From assembly GCA_963714145.1 (NCBI GenBank), contig OY970235.1, positions 10,012,358 to 10,076,357 of the forward strand: DNA of 64,000 bases, read 5' to 3'. The DNA is from JBBWZH01 sp035544115 (GTDB lineage: Bacteria; Actinomycetota; Actinomycetes; Mycobacteriales; CADCTP01). The notes under the pieces were generated by a model. It saw only the letters and a program-made list of their open reading frames with translations, did not search any database and was not told the DNA's origin. Position numbers and translations under genes: made by a program. Positions 43,340 through 52,752 of this stretch are shown piece after piece (within the stretch, counting starts at the first letter, position 1; each line of letters starts with the position of its first letter).

Positions 43340-46300
43340 ATGCCTCGATCCGGATCTCGTCGCCTGCTCGCCGCGCTGAGCGCGGTCGCGCTGCTGCCGG
43401 CACTGGCGGCCATCGACCAGCCGCCAGCGGCCGCCGCTCCTGCGGCGGCAGAAGCGGCGGCAGCCGCGCCGGCGCTGGTCGGTCACTGGGCGATGGATGA
43501 GGGCGCCGGCACCACGGCGGCCGACAGTGCCGGCGCCCATCCGGCCGTCCTGCGCGGCGCGGCCAGCTGGGGCACCGGGGTCCAGGGCAAGTCGGCGCTG
43601 GTGACCGACGGGGCGTCCGGGTTCGCCGACGCCGGCCCGGGGGTGCTCGACACCGCGCAGAGCTTCTCCGTCAACGCCTGGGTGAAGCTGGACCGGATCG
43701 GTGGTTACCAGACCGTGGTCAGCGTCGACGGGAGCCAGGTGTCCGGGTTCTTCTTCGGGCTGCGCGACGACACCCGCCGGTTCGCGTTCGTGAAGTTGCC
43801 GGCTGACCAGGCGGCGGGCGCCCCGGCGTTCCCGTCCAGCACCTTCGACCCGGTCGCCGGGCAGTGGTATCAGCTCACCGGCGTGCACGACGCGGACGCC
43901 GGCACGCTCGCGCTCTACGTGAACGGCCGGCTGGAGGCGACCACTCCGGCGCCGGCGAAGTGGACCGCGGCCGGCAGCCTGGTGATCGGTCGGGGGAGGT
44001 TCGGCGGCAATCCGGTCGACTTCGTGGACGGCACGATCGACGACGTCCGCGCCTACACCGGGGTGTTGCCGGCGGCGGAGGTGGCCCGGCTGGCGAGCCT
44101 GGGTTCCTGGCGGTTCGACGAGGGCACCGGCACGACCGCGACCGACGACTCGACCGCGGCCCAGCCGGCCACGCTGACCGCGGGCGCGTCCTGGACCTCC
44201 GGCGTGGTCGGGCAGCACGCCGCCCTGTTCGACGGCAGCACCGGCGCCGCCGAGGTGCCGAACCCGGTCGTGGACACCAGCCAGAGCTTCTCGGTCGCGG
44301 CCTGGGTCCGTCCCGACGTGGCGGCCGGGTTCCGGACCGCGGTGAGCGTGGACGGCGATCAGGTCAGCGGGTTCTTCCTGCAGCGCCGGGACGACGGGCG
44401 GTTCGCGTTCACCCGGCTGGTGACCGATGCCCCGGGCGCCGGCACGTTCGCCGCCTCCGCGGCGGTGGCCGAGGTCGGCCAGTGGGTGCACCTGGTCGGC
44501 GTCTACGACCGGGTCGCCGGCACGCTGACCCTGTACGTGAACGGCACCAGGCAGCAGTCGGTCGCGTTCAGTACGCCCTGGCGGGCCGGCGGGCACCTGG
44601 CGGTGGGCCGGGGGAAGTACGCCGGCGCGGTCACCGATTTCTTCGCCGGTGCGGTGGACGACGTCCGCACGTTCCCGTTCCCGCTGGACGCGGCCCGCGC
44701 GGCGAGCCTGGCCAGTTCCGGGTCCTGGCACTTCGACGAGGGCGCCGGGGCCACCGCCGCGGACGCGTCGCCGAACGAGGCGGCCGCCACCCTGCGCGGC
44801 GCCGGGTGGGCGCCGGGCGCCGCCGGCACCGCCCTCGCGCTCGACGGCACCGCCGACGCGCAGGTCGCCGACGTGCCCGGGCTGAACCTCGGCACCAGCT
44901 CGGCCACCCTGGCGGCCTGGTTCAGGACGGCCGGCGGCGGCGAGCAGCCGGTGCTGGCCAAGGGCGCCGCCGGCCCGGCCGACGCCGGCTACCGGCTGGG
45001 GGTCAACGGCGGCGCGGTCACCGTCCGGATCGGCGGCGGCCCGGGCCGGATCGAGGCGGCGACCACCGGCACCGGCTACGCGGATGGCGCCTTCCACCAC
45101 GCCGCCGCCGTGCTCGACCGCCGGACCCAGCGGTTCACGCTGTACGTCGACGGCGAGCTGGCCACCATCGCGCCGGTCGCCGGCGCCTGCGGCACGCCGG
45201 CCGGCCCGACCGCCCTCGCCGTCGCCGACTGCAAGACCGCCTCGGCGGACGCCAGCACCCCGCTCACCATCGGCTCGGCCGCCGCTCCGGCAACCCCGCC
45301 GGCAACCGGCTCAGCCGCCCCGGCCCGGTCCGCCGCCAGCGCGGCCGCCGCCAACTCGAAGACGACCGGCGGGACCGCCACCGGCTCGACTACCGGTTCG
45401 GCCCGGGCCGGTTCGGCCCGGGCTGGCTCGGCCGCCACCGGCTCGGCCCAGACCGGCTCGGCCCGGGCTGGCTTGGCCACCACCGGTTCGGCCCAGGCTG
45501 GCTCGGCCCAGGCCGGCTCGGCCCAGGCCGGTTCGGCCCAGGCTGGCTCGGCCCAGGCCGGCTCGGCCCAGGCCGGTTCGGCCCGGGCTGGCTCGGCCAC
45601 CACCGGCTCGGCCCAGACCGGTTCGGCCCGGGCTGGCTCGGCCATCACCGGTCCGGCGGTCGGCCGCCGGACGGCGGGCCGGCCCGGTGCCGGTTCGGCA
45701 GCCGGCACCCGGTCCGCTGGCCGGCCCGGTGCCGGTTCGGCGGTCGCCGGCACGACCTACTTCACCGGTGCGGTGGACGAGGTGCAGGTGACGCGGTTCG
45801 CCCTGGGGCCGGACCGGGTCGCCGCGCTGGCCGGCGCGAACACGCTGGCCGTCGACGCCACCGACATCCGGGCGACCACCCGGAGCACCACGTACGGCGC
45901 GTTCCTGGAGGACATCAGCCACTCCGGGGACGGCGGCCTGTACGCGGAACTGGTCCGCAACCGGACGTTCAAGGAGCCCTTCCAGGGCGGCGGCGCCGGC
46001 GGGCCGGTCCCGTACTGGGCGCTGAGCACGGCCGGCGGTGGCGCCGGAAGCTTCGCCATCGACCCGGCGAAGCCGCTGAACGCCGCCATCGACCGCTCGC
46101 TCAAGGTTCATCTGGACGGTATCCCGGCCGGCGGCCGGGTCGCGGTGGCCAACTCCGGCTACTACGGCGTGGCGGTGGCCGCGGCCACCACGTACAAGGG
46201 CTCGCTGTGGGCCAGCGGCGCCGGCTTCACCGGGCGGGCCCGGGTCAGCCTGGAGAAGCCGGACGGCACGGTGCTCGCCAGTACCGTGCTCGGGCCGCTG

Positions 46301-47737
46301 GCCGGGCCGTGGGCGCGGTACCCGTACACGCTGCGGACGCCGGCCGGCATCGCGGCGACGACCGACAACCGGATCGTGGTGGCGCTGGAGCCGACCTGCG
46401 CGGCGGCCCGCTGCGCGGTCGGCGGGTCCGACGTCTGGCTGAGCACGGTCTCGCTGTTCCCGCCGACGTACCGGAACCGGCCGAACGGGCTGCGCGCGGA
46501 CCTGGCGACGATGATCGCCGACATGCGTCCGGGCTTCTTCCGGGTGCCTGGCGGCAACTACCTGGAAGGCAGCACGCTGGCCACCAGGTTCGACTGGAAG
46601 GCCACGCTCGGCCCGATCGAGACCCGGGCCGGGCACCAGAACACGGCCTGGGGCTACTGGTCCACCGACGGGCTGGGGTTGCTGGAGTACCTGCGGATGG
46701 CCGAGGACGTCGGCGCGCAGCCGATCCTCGCGCTGTACGCCGGCTACGCGCTGAACGGCACGCACGTCCCGCAGGACCAGTTCGGCCCGGTCGTGCAGGA
46801 CGCGCTGGACGAGATCCAGTACGCGATCGGCGACACCGGCACGCCGTGGGGCGCCCGCCGCGCCGCGGACGGCCACCCGGCCCCGTTCACCCTGAACTAC
46901 GTCGAGGTCGGCAACGAGGACTGGTTCGACCAGTCCGGCAGCTACGAGTGGCGCTTCACCGAGATGTACGACGCGATCAAGGCGGCCTACCCGCAGCTCA
47001 AGATCATCGCGACCACCGGTGGCTACCAGGGCGGCGCCGCCTCGACCACGCCCACCGGCCGCACCCCGGACCTGGTGGACGACCACTACTACAACCCGCC
47101 GTCCTGGTTCGCCGGCAACTCGCACCGGTACGACACCGTCGACCGCGGCGGCCCGCAGGTGCTGGTCGGCGAGTACGGGGCGCTGGACGGCAGCCCGACC
47201 GGCACGCTGCGCGCCGCGGTCGGCGAGGCGGCGTTCCTGACCGGGCTGGAGCGCAACAGCGACATCGTGATCGGCAGCACGTACGCGCCGATCATCGTCA
47301 ACGAGAACGCCGGGAACTGGCCGACCAACCTGATCGGCATCGACGCCGACTCGGCGTACGGCTCGCCGTCGTACTGGGTGCAGCGGACGTTCAGCACGAA
47401 CCTGGGCCGGCAGGTGGTCGGCACCCGGCTCGGCGGCGCCGGCGGGCTGGCCCAGGCGGTGACCAAGACGACCCAGGGCGGCCGGACCACGTTCTACGTC
47501 AAGATCGTGAACTCCGGCCAGCAGTTGCAGTCGGCCCGGATCTCGATCTCCGGGGTGACCCAGATCGACGGCACCGCCACCCGGACCGAGCTGACCGGCG
47601 ACCCGTCCGCCCGCAACACGCTGGCCGATCCGACCGCGGTGACGCCGTCCACCCGGGAGCTGACCGGCGTCACGGCCAGCACCCGGTTCACCTTCCCGCC
47701 GAACTCGATCACCGTGCTGCGCATCACCGGCCGGTGA
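43340..47737 (+). CDS. Secreted multidomain alpha-L-arabinofuranosidase (three LamG domains + GH51)
   Basis: A 1465-residue exported enzyme. A signal peptide (LLAALSAVALLPALAAIDQPPAAAAPA) is followed by three LamG/concanavalin-like domains (about 45-250, 255-465, 470-830), then a GH51-type catalytic region (about 835-1465). The acid/base is Glu1193 in VEVGNEDW and the nucleophile Glu1278 in VGEYGAL. It should release arabinose from arabinan or arabinoxylan. The third LamG domain is interrupted by about 90-120 residues of GSAQAGSARTG repeats just before its final strand (YFTGAVDEVQV, about 804). Three stacked LamG modules in front of GH51 make it much longer than a typical 500-residue GH51. 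Confidence 0.88.
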   Translation: MPRSGSRRLLAALSAVALLPALAAIDQPPAAAAPAAAEAAAAAPALVGHWAMDEGAGTTAADSAGAHPAVLRGAASWGTGVQGKSALVTDGASGFADAGPGVLDTAQSFSVNAWVKLDRIGGYQTVVSVDGSQVSGFFFGLRDDTRRFAFVKLPADQAAGAPAFPSSTFDPVAGQWYQLTGVHDADAGTLALYVNGRLEATTPAPAKWTAAGSLVIGRGRFGGNPVDFVDGTIDDVRAYTGVLPAAEVARLASLGSWRFDEGTGTTATDDSTAAQPATLTAGASWTSGVVGQHAALFDGSTGAAEVPNPVVDTSQSFSVAAWVRPDVAAGFRTAVSVDGDQVSGFFLQRRDDGRFAFTRLVTDAPGAGTFAASAAVAEVGQWVHLVGVYDRVAGTLTLYVNGTRQQSVAFSTPWRAGGHLAVGRGKYAGAVTDFFAGAVDDVRTFPFPLDAARAASLASSGSWHFDEGAGATAADASPNEAAATLRGAGWAPGAAGTALALDGTADAQVADVPGLNLGTSSATLAAWFRTAGGGEQPVLAKGAAGPADAGYRLGVNGGAVTVRIGGGPGRIEAATTGTGYADGAFHHAAAVLDRRTQRFTLYVDGELATIAPVAGACGTPAGPTALAVADCKTASADASTPLTIGSAAAPATPPATGSAAPARSAASAAAANSKTTGGTATGSTTGSARAGSARAGSAATGSAQTGSARAGLATTGSAQAGSAQAGSAQAGSAQAGSAQAGSAQAGSARAGSATTGSAQTGSARAGSAITGPAVGRRTAGRPGAGSAAGTRSAGRPGAGSAVAGTTYFTGAVDEVQVTRFALGPDRVAALAGANTLAVDATDIRATTRSTTYGAFLEDISHSGDGGLYAELVRNRTFKEPFQGGGAGGPVPYWALSTAGGGAGSFAIDPAKPLNAAIDRSLKVHLDGIPAGGRVAVANSGYYGVAVAAATTYKGSLWASGAGFTGRARVSLEKPDGTVLASTVLGPLAGPWARYPYTLRTPAGIAATTDNRIVVALEPTCAAARCAVGGSDVWLSTVSLFPPTYRNRPNGLRADLATMIADMRPGFFRVPGGNYLEGSTLATRFDWKATLGPIETRAGHQNTAWGYWSTDGLGLLEYLRMAEDVGAQPILALYAGYALNGTHVPQDQFGPVVQDALDEIQYAIGDTGTPWGARRAADGHPAPFTLNYVEVGNEDWFDQSGSYEWRFTEMYDAIKAAYPQLKIIATTGGYQGGAASTTPTGRTPDLVDDHYYNPPSWFAGNSHRYDTVDRGGPQVLVGEYGALDGSPTGTLRAAVGEAAFLTGLERNSDIVIGSTYAPIIVNENAGNWPTNLIGIDADSAYGSPSYWVQRTFSTNLGRQVVGTRLGGAGGLAQAVTKTTQGGRTTFYVKIVNSGQQLQSARISISGVTQIDGTATRTELTGDPSARNTLADPTAVTPSTRELTGVTASTRFTFPPNSITVLRITGR
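45380..45656 (+). repeat. 15-bp coding minisatellite inside a LamG domain
   Basis: About 18 copies of GGCTCGGCCCAGGCC variants encode GSAQA/GSARA/TGSAQ pentapeptides (residues about 680-772). Several neighbouring copies are identical, which indicates recent expansion. Confidence 0.85.
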
Positions 47738-47742
47738 CCGCC

Positions 47743-47778
47743 GGTCCGGCACCCCCGGGTCGGCGGGGGTGCCGGACC
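47743..47778 (+). terminator. Terminator of the arabinofuranosidase gene
   Basis: A 14-bp perfect stem GGTCCGGCACCCCC/GGGGGTGCCGGACC with an 8-nt loop, 6 nt after the stop codon. Confidence 0.75.
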
Positions 47779-48206
47779 ATCTCCAGCCGGGCCGCGGGGG
47801 CCCGCCGGGGCGCGGTTGGCGGCGCGAATACGGCGGAATACCGGGCGGAAGCCGGGTCTCGGGGCGGCAACAGTCGCAAAGGTGCGCAGTTTTCCGGGCG
47901 CCCATATTGCTCTGTGTCGTCAACTGAATCTGTACTGTAGTCAAGCATCAATTAACTAGCTGTTGTCACTTGATTCCAGTGCGTAGGACCTCGGACCGTC
48001 TTCACTCGGATGGGTGGCGGCCGGTCAAGTTGCATGTCACTTCGGACAATCCAAAGAAGCCGTGGGTTACTTCGCAGTACCGGTTCCGGGTGCACCGGTC
48101 AACCGCCGGGCCGGTTAGTCGACGACCCGGCGACGTGTCCGGTTTCCGGGATACCTGGCAGCGGGGAATGTCCTTTATCTGGCCCATCGGGTGGCTCATC
48201 GGGGCC
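47779..48206. other. Convergent spacer with unusually AT-rich segment
   Basis: No convincing gene. Positions about 47905-48010 are clearly lower in GC than the surroundings (TTAACTAGCTGTTGTCACTTGA and similar). Short frames exist on both strands (47970 forward, 48199 reverse), but neither has a ribosome site or a recognisable product. Confidence 0.5.
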
Positions 48207-49028
48207 TCACCGCGGGGTGAGGCAGGCGATGGCGGTCAGCGCGAGGGCCAGCCCGGCGGCCCGCTTCGGCTGCAGCCGCTCATGCATGACGACCCGGGCC
48301 AGCAGCGTGGTGACCGCCGGGGAGAGGGCGATCAGCGTGCCGGCAGCCGGCAGGTTCGCGGTCCGGACGGCGGCCAGCGCCGCCATCGTGGCCACCGTGG
48401 AGGCCAACCCGTCGCCAACCGACATGGCCACCGCGGGCCGGTCGGTGGGCCACTGCCGCAGCGTGACCGTGGTCAGCACGGCCAGCCCGACGATCGTGGA
48501 CTGGGACGCCACCAGCGGCCAGAGCCCGGTCGTGCTGGGCGTGTGGGACATCACCGTGTGGTAGGCGCCGAACAGCAGGCCGGCCGCGGCGGCCAGGATC
48601 GCGGCCTGGGTGTCGGTGCTGGTCTGGTCCGGCCAGGCCAGCACGGCCAGCGCCAGCCCACCGGCGACCAGCCCGGCGATGGACAGCGGGCCCGGCCGGA
48701 TGCCGGCCAGCACGCCGGCCGCGGTCGGTACGGCGGCCGAGGTGGTGCCGAGCAGCACCGCGCAGATGCCCACCGGCCGGCCCAACGAGTACGCCAGGTA
48801 GGCCGCGGCGGCCCCGGCGAAGCCGAGCAGGCCGGCGCCCATGCCCAGCCCCAGCGCCCCGGGTGTGCCCGGGATCAGCAGGGCCGCGGCGATCACCACC
48901 GGCAGCGCGGTGGTCTGCGAGATCAGCAGCGTGATGGTGGCGTGCTGGCGGCGGGATGCGATGCCACCGAGGAAATTCGCGGTGCCGTAGCCGGTGGCTG
49001 CGGCGAGGCCGGCGATCGCGGCGATCAT
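48207..49028 (-). CDS. EamA/DMT-family transporter
   Basis: A 273-residue ten-helix exporter of the drug/metabolite transporter superfamily, with two EamA halves (about 1-130 and 140-273). GTANFLGGIASRR, GRPVGICAVLLGT and TLIALSPAVTTLLARVVMHERL are typical. It begins 28 nt after RibBA on the same strand, so it is probably co-transcribed. Export of a riboflavin-related or other metabolite is a guess from that position. Confidence 0.85.
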   Translation of the reverse strand: MIAAIAGLAAATGYGTANFLGGIASRRQHATITLLISQTTALPVVIAAALLIPGTPGALGLGMGAGLLGFAGAAAAYLAYSLGRPVGICAVLLGTTSAAVPTAAGVLAGIRPGPLSIAGLVAGGLALAVLAWPDQTSTDTQAAILAAAAGLLFGAYHTVMSHTPSTTGLWPLVASQSTIVGLAVLTTVTLRQWPTDRPAVAMSVGDGLASTVATMAALAAVRTANLPAAGTLIALSPAVTTLLARVVMHERLQPKRAAGLALALTAIACLTPR

Positions 49029-49056
49029 GGCTGGTACCTCCGTCCATGGCGGGGGA

Positions 49057-50349
49057 TCAGGCGGTGCGGGCGGGTGCCGGCGCGATCGTGAGCAGGTGCC
49101 CGGCGTGCGCCTTGGCGGTGAGGTAGGCCTGGTTGTGCGCGGTCGGCCGGGTCTCCAGCGGCACCCGGGCCAGCACGGTGATCTGGTGGTCGGCCAGGTC
49201 GTCCCGCTTGGCGGTGTTGTTGGTCAGCAGCCGGACCCGGTGCACGCCGAGGTGGGCCAGGATGTGCGCCGCCGGGTGGTAGTCGCGGGCGTCCAGCGGC
49301 AGGCCGAGCAGCCGGTTCGCCTCGTACGTGTCGGCGCCCTCGTCCTGCAGGCCGTACGCGGCGATCTTGTTGGCCAGCCCGATGCCGCGGCCCTCGTGGC
49401 CACCGAGGTAGACCAGCACGCCGCGGCCGTCGGCGGCGATGGTGGCCAGCGCCAGCTCCAGCTGGGCCCGGCAGTCGCAGCGCAGCGAGCCGAGCGCGTC
49501 CCCGGTGCGGCATTCCGAGTGCACCCGCACCAGCGCGCCGTCGCCGGGCTCGCCCAGCACCAGCGCCAGATGCTCGTCTCCGGTGATCGCGTGCCGGTAC
49601 GCGTGCACGGTGAACCGCCCGTGTGCGGTGGGCAGCTCGGACTGGGCGACGTGCACCACCAGTTGCTCGGTCCGTCGCCGGTGCGCGGCCAGCTCGGCGA
49701 TCGTCAGCACCGGGTAGTCGGGCAGGTCGTGCCGGGCCCGGAACGCCTCCCACTCGTGCAGCCGGACCATCCGGCCGTCGTCGTGGGTGATCTCCACGAT
49801 CGCCGCCACCGGCGGCAGCCCGGCCAGCCGGCACAGGTCGACGCCGGCCTCGGTGTGCCCGCCACGCTCGAGCACGCCGCCGGCGCGGGCGATCAGCGGG
49901 GCGATGTGGCCGGGCCGGGTCAGCCCGCTGGCCGGGGTGTTCTCGTCGGCCAGGGTGCGCAGCGTGCAGGCCCGGTCGGCGGCCGAGATGCCGGTGTGCC
50001 CACGGCCGTCGGCCGGCCAGACCGCGTCGCAGAGCACGGTGTACGCGGTGCCCTTGGCGTCCTCGTTCTCGGCCACCTGCGGCGGCAGCCGGAGCCGGCG
50101 GGCCCAGCCGCCCGGCATCGCCGCGCAGATCAGCCCGGAGCCGTGCCGCACCATCAGGGCCACCGTGGCCGGGCTGATCGCGCCGGCGGCGGCGATGAAG
50201 TCGATCTCGTTCTCCCGGCCCGGGTCGTCGGCGACCACCACCAGGCCGCCGGCGGCCAGTTCCACCAGCGCCCGGGTGATCCGGTCGCCGCCGGCACCGC
50301 GGCGCTGGGTGGCCTGATGGCCCCGGTCGTTGTCGTCGGCGAGTTGCAT
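49057..50349 (-). CDS. ribBA: Bifunctional DHBP synthase / GTP cyclohydrolase II
   Basis: A 430-residue enzyme catalysing two entry steps of riboflavin synthesis. The RibB half (about 20-225) makes 3,4-dihydroxy-2-butanone 4-phosphate from ribulose 5-phosphate (GHTGISAADRACT, RPGHIAPLIARAGGVLERGGHTEAGVDL). The RibA half (about 230-425) opens GTP (HSECRTGDALGSLRCDCRAQL with the zinc Cys triad, GGHEGRGIGL). The usual RENEGD metal loop reads RENEID, and DDEN is DDPG, a deviation in the RibB active site. The ATG at 50349 is chosen over longer frames because AGGAGGTG precedes it. No other rib genes are near, so it may serve a special pathway. Confidence 0.9.
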   Translation of the reverse strand: MQLADDNDRGHQATQRRGAGGDRITRALVELAAGGLVVVADDPGRENEIDFIAAAGAISPATVALMVRHGSGLICAAMPGGWARRLRLPPQVAENEDAKGTAYTVLCDAVWPADGRGHTGISAADRACTLRTLADENTPASGLTRPGHIAPLIARAGGVLERGGHTEAGVDLCRLAGLPPVAAIVEITHDDGRMVRLHEWEAFRARHDLPDYPVLTIAELAAHRRRTEQLVVHVAQSELPTAHGRFTVHAYRHAITGDEHLALVLGEPGDGALVRVHSECRTGDALGSLRCDCRAQLELALATIAADGRGVLVYLGGHEGRGIGLANKIAAYGLQDEGADTYEANRLLGLPLDARDYHPAAHILAHLGVHRVRLLTNNTAKRDDLADHQITVLARVPLETRPTAHNQAYLTAKAHAGHLLTIAPAPARTA

Positions 50350-51198
50350 GGCGAACGCACCTCCTGGCAGCGGGACACGAACGGCCACCGCAGGGGGTGG
50401 CCGTGGTGGGTGGTTCGGGGAGGCGGGTGAGTAGAGCTCCCCGGTGTTTTCCAGGCAGCTACGTTGGTTAATTCAACGGGCGAGCTGCCGGTTCCGGGAA
50501 CTTGGCTGACCACTTCCGCAGGTCGCCAACCCAGACCGACTGGAGCGTCTCTGAGTGTAGAAGTCTGCTATGTGGTTGACAAGCATCTGAGCGTCCGATT
50601 ACGCACCGCATGGTTAAGCCGATCATCGGTCCTCCGGGTCGATCCACTGGTAACAATCCGCGAAACCGGAGCGAGTGTAGTGGGCTGGCAGGTGTGCGAA
50701 TCGCGCCCACACTCGGTGCCCGAGACCGAGCCTGATCCTGCCCAAGAGGGCAACTACCTGCTGGAACGTCCGATCAGACGACTACTGTCCGGAGTCATGC
50801 TGCTTTACCAGCGCCTGCGCCGCAATCATTCCGAACGCTGTTTCCGGGGCCGTCCGTGACGCCGTTCCAGAACATCTGAATGAGCCGTCCGCCGGGATAT
50901 CGAGGGCAATTGACGAGAGCCTCCGGCGGCCCGGAGAGCGGCCGAGGAAAGGACTTTACGACTGGTGTGGGTTTGACTCCGTCCGGTCGTTTCCGCACGG
51001 CCGAACAATGCGTCCGACGGGAATTCCGTACCGGTCGCGACCGGCAATTGCCCGGATGGTTCGGGCGGCCCGGCCCGGGGCATCCGGCCGGCCGGTCCGC
51101 GGCGCCGGACCGCCCTGGCCGCCGGCCCGCGGCGCCGCGACGCTATTCCGCCGCATTCCAGCGGGAAATCCCCCGGCCGCCGGCGCGGCCGCCCCGGC
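50350..51198. other. 850-bp region with no confident gene and lower GC
   Basis: It separates ribBA from the TPP enzyme, both leftward. The 50480-50960 part is visibly less GC-rich than the window and has a plausible forward promoter (TTGACA at 50576-50581, 17-nt spacer, TTACGC). A 131-codon frame at 50464-50859 has no ribosome site or recognisable motifs and is not called. The segment 50960-51198 is typical GC-rich spacer. Confidence 0.5.
50382..50489 (-). promoter_or_regulatory. Structured leader of ribBA
   Basis: Two hairpins lie upstream of the ribBA start: CGGCCACC/GGTGGCCG (50382-50403) and a two-step GGCAGCT...CGTTG/CAACG...AGCTGCC (50454-50489). They could attenuate ribBA. Conserved FMN-riboswitch blocks are not recognisable, so this is not called one. 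Confidence 0.4.
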
Positions 51199-52752
51199 TC
51201 AGCCCAGCGGCGGGACCATCGCCTCGATCAGGTGCGGGCCGGGCTCGGCCAGCGCCCGGCGCAGCGCCTCGGCCAGCTCCTCGGCGGTGGCCGCCCGGCT
51301 GCCCGGCACGCCCATCCCGGCGGCCAGCGCGACGAAGTCGAGGTCCGGGTTGCCGAGGTCGAGCTGGCTGGCGGCCTTGGGGCCCGGCCGACCGACGCCG
51401 ACCCGCCACATCTCCAGCTGCAGGATCGCGTACGCCTTGTTGTTCAGCACGATCGTGGTGATGTCCAGCTGCTCCCGGGCCATCGTCCAGAGCGCGGAGA
51501 TCGTGTACATGGCGCTGCCGTCGGCCTCCAGGCAGAGCACCGGACGGTCCGGGCAGGCCACCGCGGCGCCGACCGCGACCGGCAGGCCCTGCCCGATCGC
51601 GCCGCCGGTGAGCGTGAGCCAGTCGTGCCGGGGCGCGCCGGCGGTGGCCGCCGGGAGCCCGCGCCCGGCGGTGTTCGCCTCGTCCACCACGATCGCCCGC
51701 TCCGGCAGCAGCGCGCCGACCACAGCCGCGAACGAGGCGCTGGTCAGCGGGCCGGTGGGCAGCTCGGGCCGGTGCGCCGGCTGCCGCGGCGGGTCGGCGG
51801 CCGCGCCCAGCTCGTCGGCCAGCGCGCGCAGTGCGCCGACCACGTCCGCGTCGCCCGCGCCGAGCCGGTGCACGCCACAGCCGACCGGGAGCAGGTCGCC
51901 CTGCCGGCCCGGGTAGGCGAAGAACGAGACCGGGGCGCGGGCCCCGGCCAGCACCACCTGCTGGGCGCCGGCCAGTTCGTCCGCGGCGGTCTCGGCCAGG
52001 TAGGGCAGCCGGTCCAGGGGCGGCAGCCCGGCGCCGCGCTCCAGCCGGGCCGGGAACGTCTCGCACAGCACCCGGGCGCCGGTGGCCTCGGCGATCCGGG
52101 CCGCGGCGACCAGCCCCGGCTCCCGGGTGGCCGCGCCGCCGAGCAGCAGCACGCTGGGTTTGCCGGTAGTGAGCGCCTCCCGGGCGGCGGCCACGGCCGA
52201 CGCCGTGACCGCCGGCCGGGGCAGCGGCAGCACCGCCACCCCCGGTTCGGCGCCCTCGGACCAGGCCACGTCCGCGGGCAGCACCAGCGTGGCGAGCCGG
52301 CCCGGCGCCGCCTGCGCCGCGGCGACCGCGACGGCCGCGTCGTGGCCGACGGTGGCCGGGTCGGTGCTGTGCCGCAGCCAGCCGTGGGTCCAGCCGACCA
52401 GCGCGTCGATGTCGGACTCGAGCGGCGCGTCGTAGTTCTTGTGCTCGGCGGCGTGGTCGCCGACGATCGCCACGATCGGGGTGGCCGCGCGCCGGGCGTT
52501 GTGCAGGTTGGCCAGGCCGTTCGCCAGCCCCGGGCCGAGGTGCAGCAGCACCGCGGCCGGCCGCCCGGCCATCCGGCCGTAGCCGTCGGCCGCGCCGGTG
52601 GCCACCCCCTCGAACAGGGCGAGCACCGCGCGCAGCCCCGGCACGGTGTCCAGCGCGGCCACCACCTGCATCTCGGACGTGCCCGGGTTGCCGAAGCAGA
52701 CCTCCACCCCGGCATCGACCAGGGTGCCGACCAGCGCCTGCGCCCCGTTCAC
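51199..52752 (-). CDS. Thiamine-diphosphate enzyme, acetolactate synthase-like (IlvX type)
   Basis: A 517-residue ThDP-dependent enzyme close to mycobacterial IlvX in its N-terminus (NGAQALVGTLVDAGVEVCFGNPGTSEM, activating Glu in LFEGVATGAADGYGRMAG). The cofactor motif is EADGSAMYTISALWTM...VLNN, where the usual GDGS has Ala for the first Gly. Acetolactate synthase, benzoylformate decarboxylase and related carboligases share this fold, so the reaction is uncertain. There is no regulatory subunit gene nearby. The GTG start overlaps the oxidoreductase stop by 4 nt (GTGA), so the two proteins are translationally coupled. Confidence 0.82.
   Translation of the reverse strand: MNGAQALVGTLVDAGVEVCFGNPGTSEMQVVAALDTVPGLRAVLALFEGVATGAADGYGRMAGRPAAVLLHLGPGLANGLANLHNARRAATPIVAIVGDHAAEHKNYDAPLESDIDALVGWTHGWLRHSTDPATVGHDAAVAVAAAQAAPGRLATLVLPADVAWSEGAEPGVAVLPLPRPAVTASAVAAAREALTTGKPSVLLLGGAATREPGLVAAARIAEATGARVLCETFPARLERGAGLPPLDRLPYLAETAADELAGAQQVVLAGARAPVSFFAYPGRQGDLLPVGCGVHRLGAGDADVVGALRALADELGAAADPPRQPAHRPELPTGPLTSASFAAVVGALLPERAIVVDEANTAGRGLPAATAGAPRHDWLTLTGGAIGQGLPVAVGAAVACPDRPVLCLEADGSAMYTISALWTMAREQLDITTIVLNNKAYAILQLEMWRVGVGRPGPKAASQLDLGNPDLDFVALAAGMGVPGSRAATAEELAEALRRALAEPGPHLIEAMVPPLG

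Noticed and set aside
45311..47944. 877-codon reverse-strand frame opposite the arabinofuranosidase
   Set aside because: Low-complexity antisense shadow; the forward frame carries intact LamG and GH51 motifs.
50350..50520. FMN riboswitch before ribBA
   Set aside because: Hairpins are present, but the conserved RFN-element blocks could not be found on the minus strand.
50464..50859. 131-codon hypothetical gene
   Set aside because: No ribosome site, no motif and Arg/Ser-rich composition typical of a random frame.
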